A stretch of DNA of 7,154 nucleotides from JBOGED01 sp050743625 (GTDB lineage: Bacteria; Actinomycetota; Nitriliruptoria; Euzebyales; Egibacteraceae), in the NCBI GenBank assembly GCA_050743625.1, contig JBOGED010000099.1, forward strand, positions 1 to 7,154. The letters run 5' to 3'. This document shows, piece after piece, positions 4,465 to 7,154 of this stretch. The notes beneath the pieces were generated by a model. That model made no database searches. It had not been told where the DNA came from and saw only the letters and a program-made list of their open reading frames with translations. The translations under genes were made by a program, and so were the position numbers. Position 1 is the stretch's first letter. Every line of letters starts with the position of its first letter.

Positions 4465-7154
4465 GTGAGGTTACCCTCCCCAGCCGTGCAACTCGTCTTT
4501 GAGATCGAAGGGGGCGCCCGCGACGTCGACGTCAACGTCCAGGTGCCGGATGCATGCGTGGGCGATCTACTGACCGCGCTGGGATGCCCGGCTGCAGAAG
4601 GCATCGTCGTCGACGGTCGCTTCTTGCAGGCCTACTTGGCGTTGAGCGAGGCTGGCCTGCACGACGGCGCGGTCGTCCGCCCCGCGAACGGTCCCGAGCG
4701 GGCACCGGCGTGTGCGAGCGCCGGCCCGTTGCTCGCTGTCGTCGGGGGCGTGGACGCCGGCCGGTGTATCCCGCTGGGCCTCGGTCGCGCGGTGATCGGC
4801 CGCGGCGACGGCTGCGACGTGACGCTTGCCAGCCCGACGCTGTCGTCCCAGCACTGCGCCGTGGAGGTCGACGCGCTCGGCGCGGTCACGGTCGAGGACC
4901 TCAACTCCCGCAACGGCACCTGGGTTGACAACGAGGCGGTGCGCGACCGCCGCGCGGTGACGCCCGGCGCGATCATCCTGCTGGGGGCCGTGCAGCTGAA
5001 GCTGCGGGACCGAGAGCGCGACGACCGCCCCGCCTTGCTCGGAGCGGGCCAGGCCGCCGGGAGCAGCGTCCCATTCAACCGGCCACCCCGGCCCATGCCG
5101 CCCTCGAGCGCCTCAGCGATCACGCTGCCAAAGCCGCCCATCCAGGCGCCTTCCCGGCCTCCGTTCTCGTTGATCGCGATGCTCGCGCCGCTGGCGATGG
5201 CGGCCGTGTTAGTAGCGCTTTCTCCGGAGAACTGGCAGTTCGCGCTGTTTGCGCTGCTCTCGCCGGTGATGCTGGTCGGCAACTGGGTCGAGAGCCGCCG
5301 CCACGGCCAGAAGACCTCCGGCCGGGAGGCCGCGCGGTTCGCGACCGACCTTGAGGCATTCAAGGAGCAGCTGGGACACGAGCGCACCGCTGCGACCCTG
5401 AGAGCGCGCGAGGAGCTCCCCGACCCGTCCGAGGTCGTGCGGCGGGCGACCGCCCCCAGCGTCCGGTTGTGGGAGCGGCGACTCGCCGACCCCGACGCCC
5501 TGCGCCTGTCCGCCGGCCTAGGCGCCATTCCCTGGGAGCCACCCGTGGCCAACGCCCACGGCGACCGCCCCGCAGAGGTGGTCCAAGCGCTGGCCGAGGC
5601 ATCCCCGCTCGAGCTCGCCCCGGTGCCGGTGGACCTGTCCCATGGCGGTGTGGTCGGGATCGCCGGTGAGCGCTCCGCGGCGCTCGCGCTCGCGCGGTCG
5701 CTGGTCTGCCAGGCCGCGGTCCACCACGGGCCGGCCGACCTGCGGATCGCCGTCCTGACCGATCCCGAGGGAACAGGATCTTGGGAGTGGGCGAAGTGGC
5801 TGCCGCACACCCGCGATGTCGCCGCCGGTGGCGGCGCCCGGATGCTGGCCGGCCACCCCGCGCAGGCGGACGCGCTGGTGCGGGACATCCTCGAGGCGGG
5901 TCGGGGGCGGGACACCGGTCACGTATTGCTCACGATCGTCGATGCCGCCGGCTTGACCGAGGGCAAGAACTCGCCCACCCGGGCGGTGCTCGGCGGCCAC
6001 GCCGGCCCGGTCGCCGGGATCGTGCTCGCCCCGACGGCGGATCGCCTTCCCGCGGTATGCACGACGGTGGTCGAGGTGGCCGACACGGACGGCACGGCGA
6101 CCGTCGCGCGACCCCGGCTTGGGGAGGTCGTCGAGGGACTGCTTCTCGCCGGAGTGAGCGTCGAGACCGCCCGCTCGCTCGCGCTCGCGCTCGCGCGGTT
6201 CGAGGACCCCGAGACGGCGACCGCGGGGGCGTCGCTTCCGGCACGGGTGGATGTCGCGACGCTGTTCGCCGAGGACGTGTTCGATCCTGAGGCGATCCGG
6301 CAGCTGTGGCGGAGCGGCGGCGAGGACCCTGGCATCGCCGCGCCGATCGGGGTGACGGAGGAGGGCGTGCTCACTCTCGACCTCCTCCGCGACGGGCCGC
6401 ACGGGCTGGTCGGCGGGACCACGGGGTCCGGAAAGAGTGAGCTGCTGCGTAGCTTGGTCGCGGCGCTCGCCCTGCGCACCAGTCCCGAGCACCTCAACTT
6501 CGTCCTGATTGATTACAAGGGCGGCAGCGCGTTCGACGAGTGCGCTCGCCTGCCGCACACCGTCGGGCTGGTCACCGACCTCGACGCGCAGCTGGGCGAG
6601 CGGGCGCTCCGCTGCCTGGAGGCTGAGCTGCGCTACCGTGAGCGGGTCCTGCGCGAGGCCGGCGCGGAGGACCTCCGCGCCTACCTGCGGTTGCCCGCCG
6701 CGACCGAGACCCGGCTGCCGCGGCTTGTGGTGGTCATCGACGAGTTCGCCACGATGGCGGCCGAGCTGCCCGACTTTATGGAGGCGTTGGTCGGCGTCGC
6801 GCAGCGCGGCCGCAGCCTCGGCGTCCACCTGCTCCTCGCGACCCAGCGGCCGTCCGGCGCGGTCAAGGACAACATCCGCGCGAACACCAACCTGCGGATC
6901 GCGCTGCGGGTCCAGGACACCGGCGACTCGACCGACGTGATCGGCGTGCCAAGCGCGGCGCAGATCGGTCGGGACCAGCCAGGCCGCGCGTTCGTGCGGC
7001 TGGGCCCATCGGAGGTGGTGCCGATCCAGACCGCGCTGGTCACCGGGGTGAGCGCGGACGAGGGCGGCCGTATCGATGTGGCCCCGTTCCAGTTCGGCCA
7101 CCGCCCACGCCCGCCGGGTCCCGACGCGTCGACAGCGTCGAGGCCCTCCTCCCC
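4465..7154 (+). CDS. FHA domain FtsK/SpoIIIE ATPase, T7SS EccC/EssC-like (3'-partial)
   Basis: Motor ATPase resembling EccC/EssC of type VII secretion, which recognises substrates and drives export at the membrane. About 896 codons are open to the window end. Order: small N-terminal domain (about 7-75, possibly beta-grasp); FHA domain about 88-170 with GR (112-113), S127, H130 and NG (150-151), the phosphothreonine-binding set; Pro-rich linker; two membrane helices about 236-252 and 258-274; basic/acidic stretch; a P-loop-like but degenerate domain (VGIAGERSAALALARSL, about 397-413); then an FtsK ATPase with Walker A GTTGSGKS (651-658) and Walker B VVVIDEF (755-761), followed by LLLATQRPSG and RIALRV. 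The end (PRPPGPDAS) looks like a linker to further ATPase domains. Start uncertain: GTG at 4465 has AAGG eight bases upstream; GTG 4486 and GTG 4414 (near the possible transcription start) are alternatives. It differs from staphylococcal EssC in showing one clear FHA domain. Confidence 0.92.
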   Translation, partial: MRLPSPAVQLVFEIEGGARDVDVNVQVPDACVGDLLTALGCPAAEGIVVDGRFLQAYLALSEAGLHDGAVVRPANGPERAPACASAGPLLAVVGGVDAGRCIPLGLGRAVIGRGDGCDVTLASPTLSSQHCAVEVDALGAVTVEDLNSRNGTWVDNEAVRDRRAVTPGAIILLGAVQLKLRDRERDDRPALLGAGQAAGSSVPFNRPPRPMPPSSASAITLPKPPIQAPSRPPFSLIAMLAPLAMAAVLVALSPENWQFALFALLSPVMLVGNWVESRRHGQKTSGREAARFATDLEAFKEQLGHERTAATLRAREELPDPSEVVRRATAPSVRLWERRLADPDALRLSAGLGAIPWEPPVANAHGDRPAEVVQALAEASPLELAPVPVDLSHGGVVGIAGERSAALALARSLVCQAAVHHGPADLRIAVLTDPEGTGSWEWAKWLPHTRDVAAGGGARMLAGHPAQADALVRDILEAGRGRDTGHVLLTIVDAAGLTEGKNSPTRAVLGGHAGPVAGIVLAPTADRLPAVCTTVVEVADTDGTATVARPRLGEVVEGLLLAGVSVETARSLALALARFEDPETATAGASLPARVDVATLFAEDVFDPEAIRQLWRSGGEDPGIAAPIGVTEEGVLTLDLLRDGPHGLVGGTTGSGKSELLRSLVAALALRTSPEHLNFVLIDYKGGSAFDECARLPHTVGLVTDLDAQLGERALRCLEAELRYRERVLREAGAEDLRAYLRLPAATETRLPRLVVVIDEFATMAAELPDFMEALVGVAQRGRSLGVHLLLATQRPSGAVKDNIRANTNLRIALRVQDTGDSTDVIGVPSAAQIGRDQPGRAFVRLGPSEVVPIQTALVTGVSADEGGRIDVAPFQFGHRPRPPGPDASTASRPSS

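Noticed and set aside
5518..7101. 527-codon minus-strand frame opposite the ATPase gene (and the 427-codon frame at 4632-5915)
   Set aside because: Both are Arg/Gly/Asp- or Ser/Ala/Arg-rich shadows typical of high-GC antisense frames; the plus-strand frame has FHA and Walker motifs throughout.
1..7154. CRISPR array
   Set aside because: No regularly spaced repeats with unique spacers were seen; the repeats found are isolated pairs or triplets.

Overview
The window is high-GC DNA of actinobacterial character. Pointers are the strong G/C bias at third codon positions, GTG starts, GGAGG-type ribosome sites, a CCA-encoding tRNA-Pro, a PASTA-less membrane Ser/Thr kinase and an EccC/EssC-type FHA-FtsK ATPase. 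The gene set resembles that of soil Actinobacteria, possibly Thermoleophilia/Solirubrobacterales, but I cannot fix the genus from sequence alone.

Left part (1-1004): the 3' portion of a tyrosine recombinase gene (one frameshift near 350-365) runs towards the 3' end of a tRNA-Pro(GGG) gene on the opposite strand. This is the usual layout of an integrative element (pSAM2/AICE-like) inserted in a tRNA. The element would lie to the left, mostly outside the window, and the tRNA would mark its junction with the chromosome.

Middle part (1005-2167): mostly low gene density. It holds one intact small gene for a VOC/glyoxalase-fold protein (minus strand), a possible 3' scrap of a lost minus-strand gene (1218-1343), and a decayed HIT-family (FHIT-like) gene on the plus strand. 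The HIT gene is frameshifted, stopped at its triad, and loses recognisable homology exactly where a perfect 38-bp palindrome (2095-2132) begins.

Right part (2095-7154): a 719-residue membrane Ser/Thr protein kinase (minus strand) is divergent from a long open reading frame (plus strand, leaving the window). That frame encodes a T7SS-type ATPase: N-terminal small domain, FHA domain, two membrane helices, a P-loop-like but degenerate domain, then a FtsK/SpoIIIE ATPase with intact Walker A and B. FHA domains bind phosphothreonine, so the pair suggests kinase control of a type VII-like secretion machine. A 32-bp repeat (29/32 identical, same orientation) stands on either side of the kinase gene, and three copies of the palindrome CTGCACwGTGCAg lie at its borders. 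These may be shared operators, or the ends of a mobile kinase cassette. They are the least explained structure in the window.
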